DNA of 64,000 nt from DASYPQ01 sp041488095 (lineage in GTDB: Bacteria; Planctomycetota; UBA1135; GCA-002686595): positions 1 to 64,000 of the forward strand of contig JBGPOP010000023.1 in the NCBI GenBank assembly GCA_041488095.1, in the 5' to 3' direction. The notes under the pieces were generated by a model. The model was given only the letters and a program-made list of their open reading frames with translations. It was not told where the DNA came from and did not search any database. Each line of letters begins with the position of its first letter. Positions within the stretch are counted from its first letter, which is position 1. Positions 24,752 to 32,782 of this stretch are shown one piece after another. The position numbers and the translations under genes were made by a program.

Positions 24752-26679
24752 TTGCCCGCGTACCCCATCCGCTGAAGGCGCTCCAGGGCCTCGCGCGTGA
24801 GCGACGTCGCGCCGGAAGCGTTCTCGCGCACGTAGGCGGGGACCTCGCTGAGCCACTTCTCGAGATCCCGCGCGAGCTCCCCGGCCGCCTCGGGTTCCTG
24901 GCCCAGGACGTCCAGCGCTTCGTCGCGGTCGCGCGCGATCGCGACCAGCCGCGGCTCACCGCGGCCATTGAGCACGAGCTTCTTCTCGCGCGAGCGGATG
25001 GCGAGCAGCGGACGCGCGAGCTCGCCGACATCACGCTGGAAGCCGGCGACGTTCGCCATGCGTTCGAGATGGCCGTAGTAGGGATCCCCCGCGGCGACGA
25101 TGAAGCTCCGCGGCTCGAAGCGATCCGGCTGGAGGCTGCGCCCGGCGATCTTCTCGCCGAGACGCGTCCCAGGGACCAGCTCGGCGATCGTCGCCGGCAC
25201 GTCGACGAGCTGGCACAGGCCGGCGATCCTCTTGCCGGCCGGGAACACAGGCGGGTAGCGGACGATCAAGGGCACGCGGATCAGGTGATCGTTCACGGCG
25301 AAGACGTGGTCCCAGCGCCCGCACTCGCCCAGGTTCTCGCCGTGGTCGGAGGTGACGACGAGCAGCGTGCGCGCCGGGTCGAGGTGCGCGTCGATCGCCT
25401 CGACGAGCCGGACGAGCTCCCGATCCTGGTAGCGCACCGCGGCTGCGTAGAGCGCACGCACCGCCGCTTCGACCGGCCCGCCGACCTGCTTGCCGGCCAT
25501 CAGCAGCGGCCCGTAGACGTCGAGCGAGATCAGGGTCGCCCGCGCGACGCCGAGGTCCTCGGGCAGGAAGGCGCGGCGATCGGCGAGAGGCGGGAGGTAG
25601 CGCCAGTGCGGCTCGATGAGGTTGACGAAGAGGAAGAGCGGCGCGGCGGTCGCACCCCGTTCGCCGAGGTAGCGCTCGACGGCCTCGACGCCTTCGGCCG
25701 CACCGTGGTCGGCCCACTTCGCCGGGATTCCGAGCACCTCGAGGAACGGCCGGATCCACAGCGTCTCGAAGCGCTCGCCGATCGGGCGGTAGAGGCCGAA
25801 GCCCTGCGCCAGATTGGCCTCGAGCAGGTAGTGGTTGGCCGAGAAGGCCGCCGTCTCGTAGCCGCGCTCCCCGAGCGCCTCGGCGAGCGTGGTGAAGCGA
25901 TCGTCGAGCCAGCGGTGGTGCTCGCAGGTCGCTCCGTGCGTGCGCGGGTGGAGGCCGGTGAACAGCGAGGCGTGCGAGGGCACGGTCCAGGGCGCCGTCG
26001 CGAAGGCTTCCTCGTAGAGCGTCGAGCGCGCGGCCAGCGCGTCGAAGCCGGGAGACAGGCCGCGCGGGTCCCCGTAGGCGCCGAGGTGGTCGGCGCGCAG
26101 GGTGTCGAGGACGATGAGGACCACGTTCGGGCGCTCTCCACCTTCTCCGGCTCTCGCGCGAGCCGGGCCCGCCGCCCCGTAGCCAGGACGGAACAAGCTG
26201 ACGATCGCCGCCGCGGGGAGCGAGGCCAGCAGGAGCAGGATGCAGGCCGTGCGGACGGCGGCGAGCGGGTCGGCGGCGCGCGCGAGCCGCGCGCTTGCGA
26301 GCCCGAGTCCGCCGGAGAGCACCAGGGCGATCGGGACTCCGAACCATCCGGCCTTCAACGCCAGGAGGATCCCGCTCTGCAGGACGGCCCAGAGGACTAC
26401 AGCGGCCACTCCCGAGGGCGAGCGCCGAGGAAGCGCGAGAGAGAGTCCCATGGCGCATGCGGCGGCAGGCAGGGCGACGAAGGATCCCAGCGCAAGCCAC
26501 AGGAGCAGCGTCTCGACGGACTCGACCCTGGAGAACGCGACCGCGTTCCCGGCGAGGTCGGCGATGCCCGCGATCGCGATGGAGGCGTAGAGGCACAGCC
26601 CGACCGTCGCGGCGCAGCGCGGCGCAGCGCGCTCCGTCGACTTCGCCGTGATCGGCGGTCCGTTCACTGCGGCCTCCAT
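24748..26679 (-). CDS. Membrane-bound sulfatase-fold enzyme with Thr nucleophile
   Basis: 643 residues. Four to five N-terminal helices (to ~165), then a full alkaline-phosphatase-superfamily domain: NVVLIVLDTLRADHLG (metal-binding Asp), the nucleophile region APWTVPSHASLFTG, and VVTSDHGENLGE near the second metal site. Classic sulfatases have Cys or Ser in C/S-x-P-S-R; here the position is Thr (about residue 232) and Arg is His. Thr nucleophiles occur in LtaS/phosphoethanolamine-type transferases, so phospho-transfer or phosphodiester cleavage is as likely as sulfate-ester cleavage. Overlaps the start region of the next gene upstream by 16 bases. Confidence 0.85.
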   Translation of the reverse strand: MEAAVNGPPITAKSTERAAPRCAATVGLCLYASIAIAGIADLAGNAVAFSRVESVETLLLWLALGSFVALPAAACAMGLSLALPRRSPSGVAAVVLWAVLQSGILLALKAGWFGVPIALVLSGGLGLASARLARAADPLAAVRTACILLLLASLPAAAIVSLFRPGYGAAGPARARAGEGGERPNVVLIVLDTLRADHLGAYGDPRGLSPGFDALAARSTLYEEAFATAPWTVPSHASLFTGLHPRTHGATCEHHRWLDDRFTTLAEALGERGYETAAFSANHYLLEANLAQGFGLYRPIGERFETLWIRPFLEVLGIPAKWADHGAAEGVEAVERYLGERGATAAPLFLFVNLIEPHWRYLPPLADRRAFLPEDLGVARATLISLDVYGPLLMAGKQVGGPVEAAVRALYAAAVRYQDRELVRLVEAIDAHLDPARTLLVVTSDHGENLGECGRWDHVFAVNDHLIRVPLIVRYPPVFPAGKRIAGLCQLVDVPATIAELVPGTRLGEKIAGRSLQPDRFEPRSFIVAAGDPYYGHLERMANVAGFQRDVGELARPLLAIRSREKKLVLNGRGEPRLVAIARDRDEALDVLGQEPEAAGELARDLEKWLSEVPAYVRENASGATSLTREALERLQRMGYAGK

Positions 26680-28340
26680 CGGAAGACCGACAACGGATCG
26701 GCGCGGAAGAGCGCCAGGCCGTAGAGGCGCTCGAGCGCGGCCTCCCCTCCAGGTTCGCGGCTCACGACGTAGACCTCGCGCGATAGCTTGGAGAGGAGCG
26801 CCGAGTCCTCGCGCGGCATCGGCTCACCCGTCGCGAGGCGCGCCGCGATCCCAGGACGCCGCTTGCCGTCGGGCTCGGGATCGACGAGGTAGTGCCCCGT
26901 GCGTTCGGTGAAGAGCGCGCGGCCGGTGAGAGCCGGCAGCTCGGCCGAGTTCCCGCACGCGGCCTGGATCGGAGGGCGAGGGTCGATCACGAAGACTGCG
27001 CGCGGGTCGGTGCGCGCCTCGATCCAGCGGTAGAGCCGCGCCTCCGGCCCGGCCGGGTTCGCGCGCTCGATCCGCCCGCCCACGAGCGAGAGATCGACAG
27101 GGGGTCGTCCGGTCGTGGCCGCGGCCTGGACGGCGAAGGTCGGGAGGAAGGCCGCGGCGAGGAATGCGGCTCGCCGCGGGTTGAAGGTGAAAGTGCCCGC
27201 CGCCGGCCGGCGCGAGAGCACGCATCCCGCAGCGGGAACCGCGAGCATGACGAGTGCTCCGTGGAACAGGTTGTCCTCGTTGCCCACCGGGAGCGAGAGG
27301 AGCGCGCAACCGATCACGAGGAGCAGGGCTGCGGTGCACAAGGCCAGGACGAAGGACCGGCCGTCAGCGCTCACGGAGCGCAGACCCAGGCAGGCGAGCA
27401 TCACGAGCAACCATCCCGACTCCGCCATGCGCCCGACCTGCCGCAGGACGGACGGCGGATCGTGGAGCGCGAGCGGCGCGGTCCCGATGAGGTGGCTCCA
27501 CGTCGGCAGGCTGGCGAGCAGCCCCGCGGCGATCGCGGCCACCGCGAGGAACGCGGGGCGCCGGAAGACTCCGTGCAGAAGGGCGAGGATCGAGAGGCCC
27601 GCGACGAGCGTCGCGCCGGTCGTCAGCGCGAGCAGCGCGCTCGCACACCCGAGGATCGTCGCGCTCGCCGCGACAGCCGCGCCGCGGCCCGCGCTCGGGC
27701 GTGCCAGGAATCGCTGCAGTGCGAGGAGGAGGATCACCAGGGCGGCGAGTCCGAGCGGCCGCGTCGTGGCGCTCACGAAAAAGGAGAAGAGCGGTCCGTA
27801 CATCGAGAACTCGTCCCACACGCGCATCATGCGCGCGACGGGGTGGACGACGCCCCACAGGTACCCGCCGTCGTCCGACGGGATCCCCCACGCGGGCAGG
27901 CGCGCGAGCAGCAGGAGAGCGCCCTGGGGGAGAGCTCCTGCGAGCAGGAGTCCCGGCAGGGCCAGGCCTGCCGCGCCGGATCGGTACAGGCTGCGTCCGA
28001 GCGCAGCGCTGGCGAGCACCAGCACGAACAGGCTTGCGACGATCATCGCCTCGAAGGCGTGCAGCGGATCCGTCCCGAGGATCGCGGAGAGCTTCGCGCC
28101 CGCCCACTGGAAGCACCAGTAATAAGGGAGTGGCTCGCCGGCGAAATAGGGGTTCTCGGGAGGGAAGCCCGCTCCGACGCCGCTCTGGAAGCGCTCGGCG
28201 ATGGCCGCGTGCAAGAGGCCGTGAGCCGAGACGAGCGTGCGCGGGCTCTCGCGGTGGAGGATGAGGACCCACACGCAGGCGACCAGGGCGGCGGCGAGCG
28301 CCCCGAGCGGCGCGGCGCGATCGGAAAAGATCCGGCGCAT
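26664..28340 (-). CDS. Multi-pass membrane protein of glycan operon, GT-C-like
   Basis: 558 residues, first gene of the operon running 28340 to 21990. About eleven hydrophobic helices; after the first comes an outer loop with PPENPYFAGEPLPYYWC, which matches a motif in large membrane proteins of the DUF2298/GT-C kind. The C-terminal 100 residues are soluble. Its ATG lies 9 bases after a TACCCT box in a symmetric divergent promoter shared with the 28430 gene. Sugar transfer or lipid-linked sugar handling is inferred from operon context only. Confidence 0.65.
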   Translation of the reverse strand: MRRIFSDRAAPLGALAAALVACVWVLILHRESPRTLVSAHGLLHAAIAERFQSGVGAGFPPENPYFAGEPLPYYWCFQWAGAKLSAILGTDPLHAFEAMIVASLFVLVLASAALGRSLYRSGAAGLALPGLLLAGALPQGALLLLARLPAWGIPSDDGGYLWGVVHPVARMMRVWDEFSMYGPLFSFFVSATTRPLGLAALVILLLALQRFLARPSAGRGAAVAASATILGCASALLALTTGATLVAGLSILALLHGVFRRPAFLAVAAIAAGLLASLPTWSHLIGTAPLALHDPPSVLRQVGRMAESGWLLVMLACLGLRSVSADGRSFVLALCTAALLLVIGCALLSLPVGNEDNLFHGALVMLAVPAAGCVLSRRPAAGTFTFNPRRAAFLAAAFLPTFAVQAAATTGRPPVDLSLVGGRIERANPAGPEARLYRWIEARTDPRAVFVIDPRPPIQAACGNSAELPALTGRALFTERTGHYLVDPEPDGKRRPGIAARLATGEPMPREDSALLSKLSREVYVVSREPGGEAALERLYGLALFRADPLSVFRWRPQ

Positions 28341-28349
28341 CGACCGGGG

Positions 28350-28377
28350 AGGGTACGCCGCAGGGCGCGATTCTCAA
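28350..28377 (-). promoter_or_regulatory. Divergent promoter, minus side
   Basis: On the minus strand: TTGAGA (28377-28372), 16-base spacer, TACCCT (28355-28350), then 9 bases to the ATG at 28340. It mirrors the plus-side promoter around a centre at 28386. No ribosome site fits between box and start. Confidence 0.5.
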
Positions 28378-28394
28378 TCCCGAGCGCCGGATCG

Positions 28395-28422
28395 TTGAGA
28401 ACGCCCTCCGGGTCCGTACCCT
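28395..28422 (+). promoter_or_regulatory. Divergent promoter, plus side
   Basis: TTGAGA (28395-28400), 16-base spacer, TACCCT (28417-28422), 7 bases, then ATG 28430. With the minus-side copy it forms perfect dyads: GAGGGTACG 28349-28357 / CGTACCCTC 28415-28423, and TTCTCAA 28371-28377 / TTGAGAA 28395-28401. AGGGCG 28362-28367 / CGCCCT 28402-28407 is a third pair, off-centre by 1.5 bases. Confidence 0.5.
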
Positions 28423-28429
28423 CGTCGGG

Positions 28430-29917
28430 ATGAGGTCGGACGCGGCGCGGGTCTTCCTCACCGGCTGGATCCTCCTCGCGGCGCACTTCGCCACGAACGT
28501 CGTCCGCGAGCACTACCCGGCCTTCAGCCTGGCCGAGCGCGGGACGCTCCGGGTCGATCCCTACCTCGGCCTGCACTCCGACATCTTCGCCCACTCCGAC
28601 GGGCACGCCTACATCGACAACCAGGTCGCGACCTCGGCGATCGCCGCGGTGCCCCTGTTCGTGTTCGGGCCGTTGCTCGACGCGCTCGAGCGGTACCGCA
28701 GGGAGGAGATCGCGCGGAACGGCGCGGCGGCAGAGGGCCAGTTCCGCACCGAGTACCCCCTGCGCGAGCGCTTCTACAAGGAGGTCCGGCGCCGCGGCCT
28801 GGACCTTCGGTTCGGCGCCGCGGCGGCGATCACGGCGGTGCTGGTCATGGCCCCGCTCTCCGCGCTCTCGGCCGTGCTCATCCTCTGGATCCTCCAGGCC
28901 CGCGGGGTGCCGCGCGGACGCGCGCTCGCGCTCTCGCTCGTCTACGCGCTCGGCACGCCGGTGTTCTTCCGCAGCGCGACGCTCAACAACAACCTGTTCG
29001 TGATGTACTCGGTGCTCGGCGCCTTCGCCCTGCTGCTCGTCGATGCTGCGAGAGCTTCGAGTCGGCGGATCTTCTCGGCGGGGCTCCTCGCGGGCGCGGC
29101 GGTCGCGTTCGACTACTCGGGAGCGGTCGCGCTGGCCTCTTTCGGGGCGTGGATCGCCTTCGAGCGGCGCTCGCTCTCGGCGTGCCTCACGTTCGCACTC
29201 GGGGCCCTGCCTCCGCTTTCGTTCCTGTTCGCAACCCAGTGGATCCAGTTCGGCAATCTTTTCTTGCCGGCGCAGCACTGGATGCCCGCGGCGCACTTCA
29301 CGGAGCGCGGCTGGCTGGGATTCTCGCTGCCTCAGTGGGACTTGTTCCTCGCCAACCTCTTCAGCCCGGATTTCGGCCTCTTCGTCTACGGTCCGATCCT
29401 CCTCCTCGCGCTCGTTCCCTCGCGCGTCGATCGGGAGCGCAGGATCCTCCCTCGGAGCGCGCGGCGCTTCCTCCTGCTCTTGTCGGTCCTCTTCCTGCTC
29501 TTCTGCGCGTCGAACCAGTACGCGCGCATGCAGTGGAACAGCGGGTTCCGCCACCTCCTGCCGATCGTTCCGCTGCTCTACCTGGCCGCCTGCGAGAGCC
29601 TGGCGCGCATCCCCCGGGCCGCGCTCTTCCTCCTCGCGGGCCTGGCCGTCCTGCACGAGTGGGTCTTGTCCATGGTGCGCTTCCACCCGCAGCCACAGGA
29701 TCTCGGCGACTTCTCGCGCAGCGCGGTCGTCGAGAGCTGGCACCGCTTCCTCCAGGGCGGGCTCCAGTTCCCGTGGCTCAGCGTCCTCCGCCAGACCGCG
29801 TCTGCGGACGCGATCGTGCAGGCGTGGTTCTGGCCGTATCTCGTGGTCCTCCTGTGCGCGCTCCTGGTCGCCCTCGTGTGGAGAAAAGGGCCGGCTGGCA
29901 TGGCCACCCGCGCATGA
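28430..29917 (+). CDS. Multi-pass membrane protein, GT-C-like
   Basis: 495 residues, head of a five-gene + strand operon. About nine hydrophobic helices. After helix 1 there is a long outer segment (residues ~25-125) with LHSDIFAHSDGHAYIDNQ, acidic and probably functional, then helix clusters and a soluble stretch. No close family recognised; topology resembles GT-C glycosyltransferases. Its stop overlaps the ATG of the GT2 gene that follows (ATGA). Likely leaderless, see the promoter entry. Confidence 0.6.
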   Translation: MRSDAARVFLTGWILLAAHFATNVVREHYPAFSLAERGTLRVDPYLGLHSDIFAHSDGHAYIDNQVATSAIAAVPLFVFGPLLDALERYRREEIARNGAAAEGQFRTEYPLRERFYKEVRRRGLDLRFGAAAAITAVLVMAPLSALSAVLILWILQARGVPRGRALALSLVYALGTPVFFRSATLNNNLFVMYSVLGAFALLLVDAARASSRRIFSAGLLAGAAVAFDYSGAVALASFGAWIAFERRSLSACLTFALGALPPLSFLFATQWIQFGNLFLPAQHWMPAAHFTERGWLGFSLPQWDLFLANLFSPDFGLFVYGPILLLALVPSRVDRERRILPRSARRFLLLLSVLFLLFCASNQYARMQWNSGFRHLLPIVPLLYLAACESLARIPRAALFLLAGLAVLHEWVLSMVRFHPQPQDLGDFSRSAVVESWHRFLQGGLQFPWLSVLRQTASADAIVQAWFWPYLVVLLCALLVALVWRKGPAGMATRA

Positions 29918-30825
29918 AAGTATCCGTGGTGATCGCCTCGGGCGCGGGCGGGGAGTTCCTCTTCCGCTGCCTCGAGTCCTTGAGTGAGCAGGCTGCTTCC
30001 GAGGGGGCAGAGGTCCTCGTCGCCGACCGCGTCGGGGGCGCAACGGCAGAGCGGCTCGCCCGCGATCACCCCGGGGTGCGAGTCCTCCGCGCGGGAGGCA
30101 CCCCGCACCCGAGCGTGCCGGAGCTGCGGCGTGTCGCGGCGCTCGCGGCGAGGAACGAGATCGTCGCCGTGATCGAGGAGCACTGCACCGCGCCGCCGCA
30201 CTGGATCGCGACGATCGCGGGCACGTTTCGCGACGCCGCGGGGATGCCGCCCCCGCCGCTCGCCGCGATCGGCGGTCCGATCCTCGACTCGGACTTCGAG
30301 CGCGTGCGCGACTGGGTGGTGTATTTCTCCGAGTACCACAACTACCTCCCGCCGTGGAGCGACGGCGAGCGCTACCTGCTGAACGGCGCGAACGTCGCCT
30401 ACCGGCGCGAGCTGCTGCAGAGGCACGAGGATCTGCTCGGCTCGGGCTACTGGGAGGTCGTCCTGCACCCGGTGCTGGCTCGCGAAGGGCGCTTCCTCTC
30501 GGTCTCGCGCATGGGCGCCCGCCACACGGGACCCTTCGACTTCGGCTACTACCTCGGGCAGCGCTACCTGCTCTCGCGCGTGTGGGGCGGTACGCAGCGC
30601 GAGCGCGTCGGGGCGGCCAAGCGGCTCGTGTACCTCTTCGCCGCGCCCCTCTTCCCTCCGTTGTGGCTCGCCCGCATCGGCGCGAGGGTCTTCGCGAGCG
30701 GAGCGCGCGTACCGCAGTTCCTGCGCGCGCTGCCGCTGCTCGTGCCGGTCGCGGTCGCCTACGTGTGGGGCGAGTGGCTCGGCTACCTGCTCGGGCCGGG
30801 CGACGCCCTGGAGCGAGTCGAATGA
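29914..30825 (+). CDS. GT2-family glycosyltransferase, EEH variant
   Basis: 303 residues from ATG 29914. GT-A fold: VSVVIASGAGGEFLFRCLES at the N-terminus, with the usual DxD metal site replaced by AVIEEHCTAPP. Acceptor-side features include LNGANVAYRRELL and a C-terminal pair of helices, so it is membrane-associated. Transfers a nucleotide sugar, donor unknown. The next gene is a paralogue with TEDH at the same place. Translationally coupled at both ends (ATGA overlaps). Stretches of the frame upstream of 29914 lie in the preceding gene. Confidence 0.8.
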   Translation: MKVSVVIASGAGGEFLFRCLESLSEQAASEGAEVLVADRVGGATAERLARDHPGVRVLRAGGTPHPSVPELRRVAALAARNEIVAVIEEHCTAPPHWIATIAGTFRDAAGMPPPPLAAIGGPILDSDFERVRDWVVYFSEYHNYLPPWSDGERYLLNGANVAYRRELLQRHEDLLGSGYWEVVLHPVLAREGRFLSVSRMGARHTGPFDFGYYLGQRYLLSRVWGGTQRERVGAAKRLVYLFAAPLFPPLWLARIGARVFASGARVPQFLRALPLLVPVAVAYVWGEWLGYLLGPGDALERVE

Positions 30826-31760
30826 CGGCCGGGCAGGGAGAGCCGCGGCTCTCGGTCGTCGTCGCGCTGATCTCCGGGAGGCGCGAGGACCTCGAGCGCT
30901 GCCTCGACGCGCTCGCGGCGCAGCGCGGGGCGCCCGCCTTCGAGATCCTCGTCCCCTACGACGACGCCGTTGCCGAGGTCGCGACGCTCGCCTCGCGCTT
31001 CCCCGCGGTGCGGTTCCTGCGCGCGGAGGGGCTCGACACGCGCGCGGCCCGCGCCGGCGCCTCGCGCGAGCACCACGACACGCTGCGCACGATCGGCCTC
31101 CGGGCCGCGCGGGGAGCGATCGTCGCGCTGACGGAGGACCACGCGGTCGCTTCGCCGACGTGGTGCGCGGACCTGGTCGGCCTGCTCGGACAGCACCCGC
31201 GCGCAGCTGCGATCGGGGGCGCGGTCGAGTGCGGCGGCGAGGGCCCTCTCGCCCGCGCGGCGTACTTCTGCGACTTCGGCCGCTACCAGAATCCGCTGCC
31301 GGACGGGCCCGCGGCCTACGTCAGCGACAGCAACGTCGCCTACCGCCGCGAGGCGCTCGATTCGGTGCGCGAAGCCTGGGCGAAGGACTACCACGAGACC
31401 GTCGTGCACGGCGCGCTCGTCGCCAAGGGATTCGAGATCCGCCTGACCTCGAAGAGCGAGGTCGCCCAGGTCCGGAGCGGACTCACCTTGGCCGGGGCGC
31501 TGCGCGAACGCTTCGTGTGGGGTCGATCCTTCGCGGGAACGCGCGTGAAGGGTGCGAGCGCGGCGCGACGCGCGACCCTCGCGGCACTCTCGGTGATCCT
31601 CCCGCTGGTGCTGACGTGGCGGCTCCTTCGAGGGACGCTCTCGAAGGGGCGCGGGACCGCGCGCTTCCTGGCCTGCCTTCCGCTCGTGTTCGTGCTCCAG
31701 ACGGTCTGGGCGGCTGGCGAGTGCGCGGGCTATGCGACCGGCGAACCCGGGAAGGCCTGA
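30822..31760 (+). CDS. GT2-family glycosyltransferase, EDH variant
   Basis: 312 residues. SVVVALISGRREDLERCLDA at the start, metal-site equivalent IVALTEDHAVASP, and SDSNVAYRREALDS matching the paralogue's NVAYRREL element. Two C-terminal hydrophobic helices. Probably acts on the same or a neighbouring linkage as the EEH paralogue just upstream; the pair looks like an old tandem duplication. Start overlaps the upstream stop; the next gene begins 5 bases after its stop. Confidence 0.8.
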   Translation: MTAGQGEPRLSVVVALISGRREDLERCLDALAAQRGAPAFEILVPYDDAVAEVATLASRFPAVRFLRAEGLDTRAARAGASREHHDTLRTIGLRAARGAIVALTEDHAVASPTWCADLVGLLGQHPRAAAIGGAVECGGEGPLARAAYFCDFGRYQNPLPDGPAAYVSDSNVAYRREALDSVREAWAKDYHETVVHGALVAKGFEIRLTSKSEVAQVRSGLTLAGALRERFVWGRSFAGTRVKGASAARRATLAALSVILPLVLTWRLLRGTLSKGRGTARFLACLPLVFVLQTVWAAGECAGYATGEPGKA

Positions 31761-31765
31761 ACGGC

Positions 31766-32782
31766 ATGGAGGACCTCGCGATCGTCATCCCGGCCTACAA
31801 CGCAGAGCACTTCCTGCCTCAGAGCCTGAGCGCCGCGGTCGCCGCCGCGCGCGGCCGCACGGTCCTCGTCGTGGATGCGGGCTCGGACGACGGCACGGCT
31901 CGACGGGCCGAGACCCTGGGGGCGAGAGTGTTGCGCCTCGAGCATCGCGCCGGACCGGCCGAAGCGCGCAACGCGGGGGCGCGCGCAGTCGACGCGGAGG
32001 TGGTCCTGTTCCTCGACGCCGATTGCGTGGCCCACTTCGATCTGGTCGGACGGGTGCTCACGGCTTTCGCGGCCGAGCCCGGGCTCGTTTCGGTGACCGG
32101 CTCCTACGATGACGACCCGCCCGAGCGGAACTTCGCCTCCTCGTACATGAATCTGCGCCACTGCTGGACGCACCAGCGCGCGCGGCGAGAACGGTCGGGG
32201 TTCTGGGCCGGATGCGGCGCGGTGCGGCGGGAGGCCTTCCTGCGCGCCGGCGGCTTCGACGAGCAGCGCTACCCTGTGCCGATGATCGAGGACATCGAGC
32301 TGGGCCTGCGACTCGCGAGGCTCGGGATGACGCGCCTCGACCCGCGCTTGCAGGTTAGGCACCTCAAGCGCTGGACGCTGCGCTCGGTCGTCCTGACCGA
32401 CATCCGGAGGCGCGCGATTCCGTGGTCCGAGCTGATCCTCGAGACCGGATCGATGCCCGACGACCTGAACCTGCGCCGCTCGCAGCGATTCGCGGCCGTT
32501 CTCGCGCCGTGGGTGCTGCTCGCGCTGCCGATCCTGCCCTGGGCCGTCGCGACCCGCCGGCGTGAGCTCGTCGCGGCCTGCGCGGCGGCGATCGTGCTCG
32601 CCGTCGCACTGAACCTCGACCTCCTGCGCTTCTTCGCCAAGAGGCGAGGACGCCTCTTCGCGGTCGCGGCATTCGTCTTCCACCAGGTTCACCTGGTCTA
32701 CAGCGCGGCGACCCTGGCCGGGTGCACCCTCCGCTTCCGCCTGCGAGGAGGCCGTTCGCGCGGAACCAGGACACCGGCATGA
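31766..32782 (+). CDS. GT2-family membrane glycosyltransferase
   Basis: 338 residues. Classic GT2 layout: LAIVIPAYNAEHFLPQSL, VVDAGSDDGT, and the metal-binding DAD in VVLFLDADCVAHFD. Acceptor/processivity region GFWAGCGAVRREAFLRAGGFDE and MIEDIELGLRLARLG follow, and three C-terminal helices anchor it in the membrane. Unlike its two neighbours, the DxD motif is canonical. Overlaps the start of the FAD oxidoreductase gene (ATGA). Confidence 0.85.
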   Translation: MEDLAIVIPAYNAEHFLPQSLSAAVAAARGRTVLVVDAGSDDGTARRAETLGARVLRLEHRAGPAEARNAGARAVDAEVVLFLDADCVAHFDLVGRVLTAFAAEPGLVSVTGSYDDDPPERNFASSYMNLRHCWTHQRARRERSGFWAGCGAVRREAFLRAGGFDEQRYPVPMIEDIELGLRLARLGMTRLDPRLQVRHLKRWTLRSVVLTDIRRRAIPWSELILETGSMPDDLNLRRSQRFAAVLAPWVLLALPILPWAVATRRRELVAACAAAIVLAVALNLDLLRFFAKRRGRLFAVAAFVFHQVHLVYSAATLAGCTLRFRLRGGRSRGTRTPA

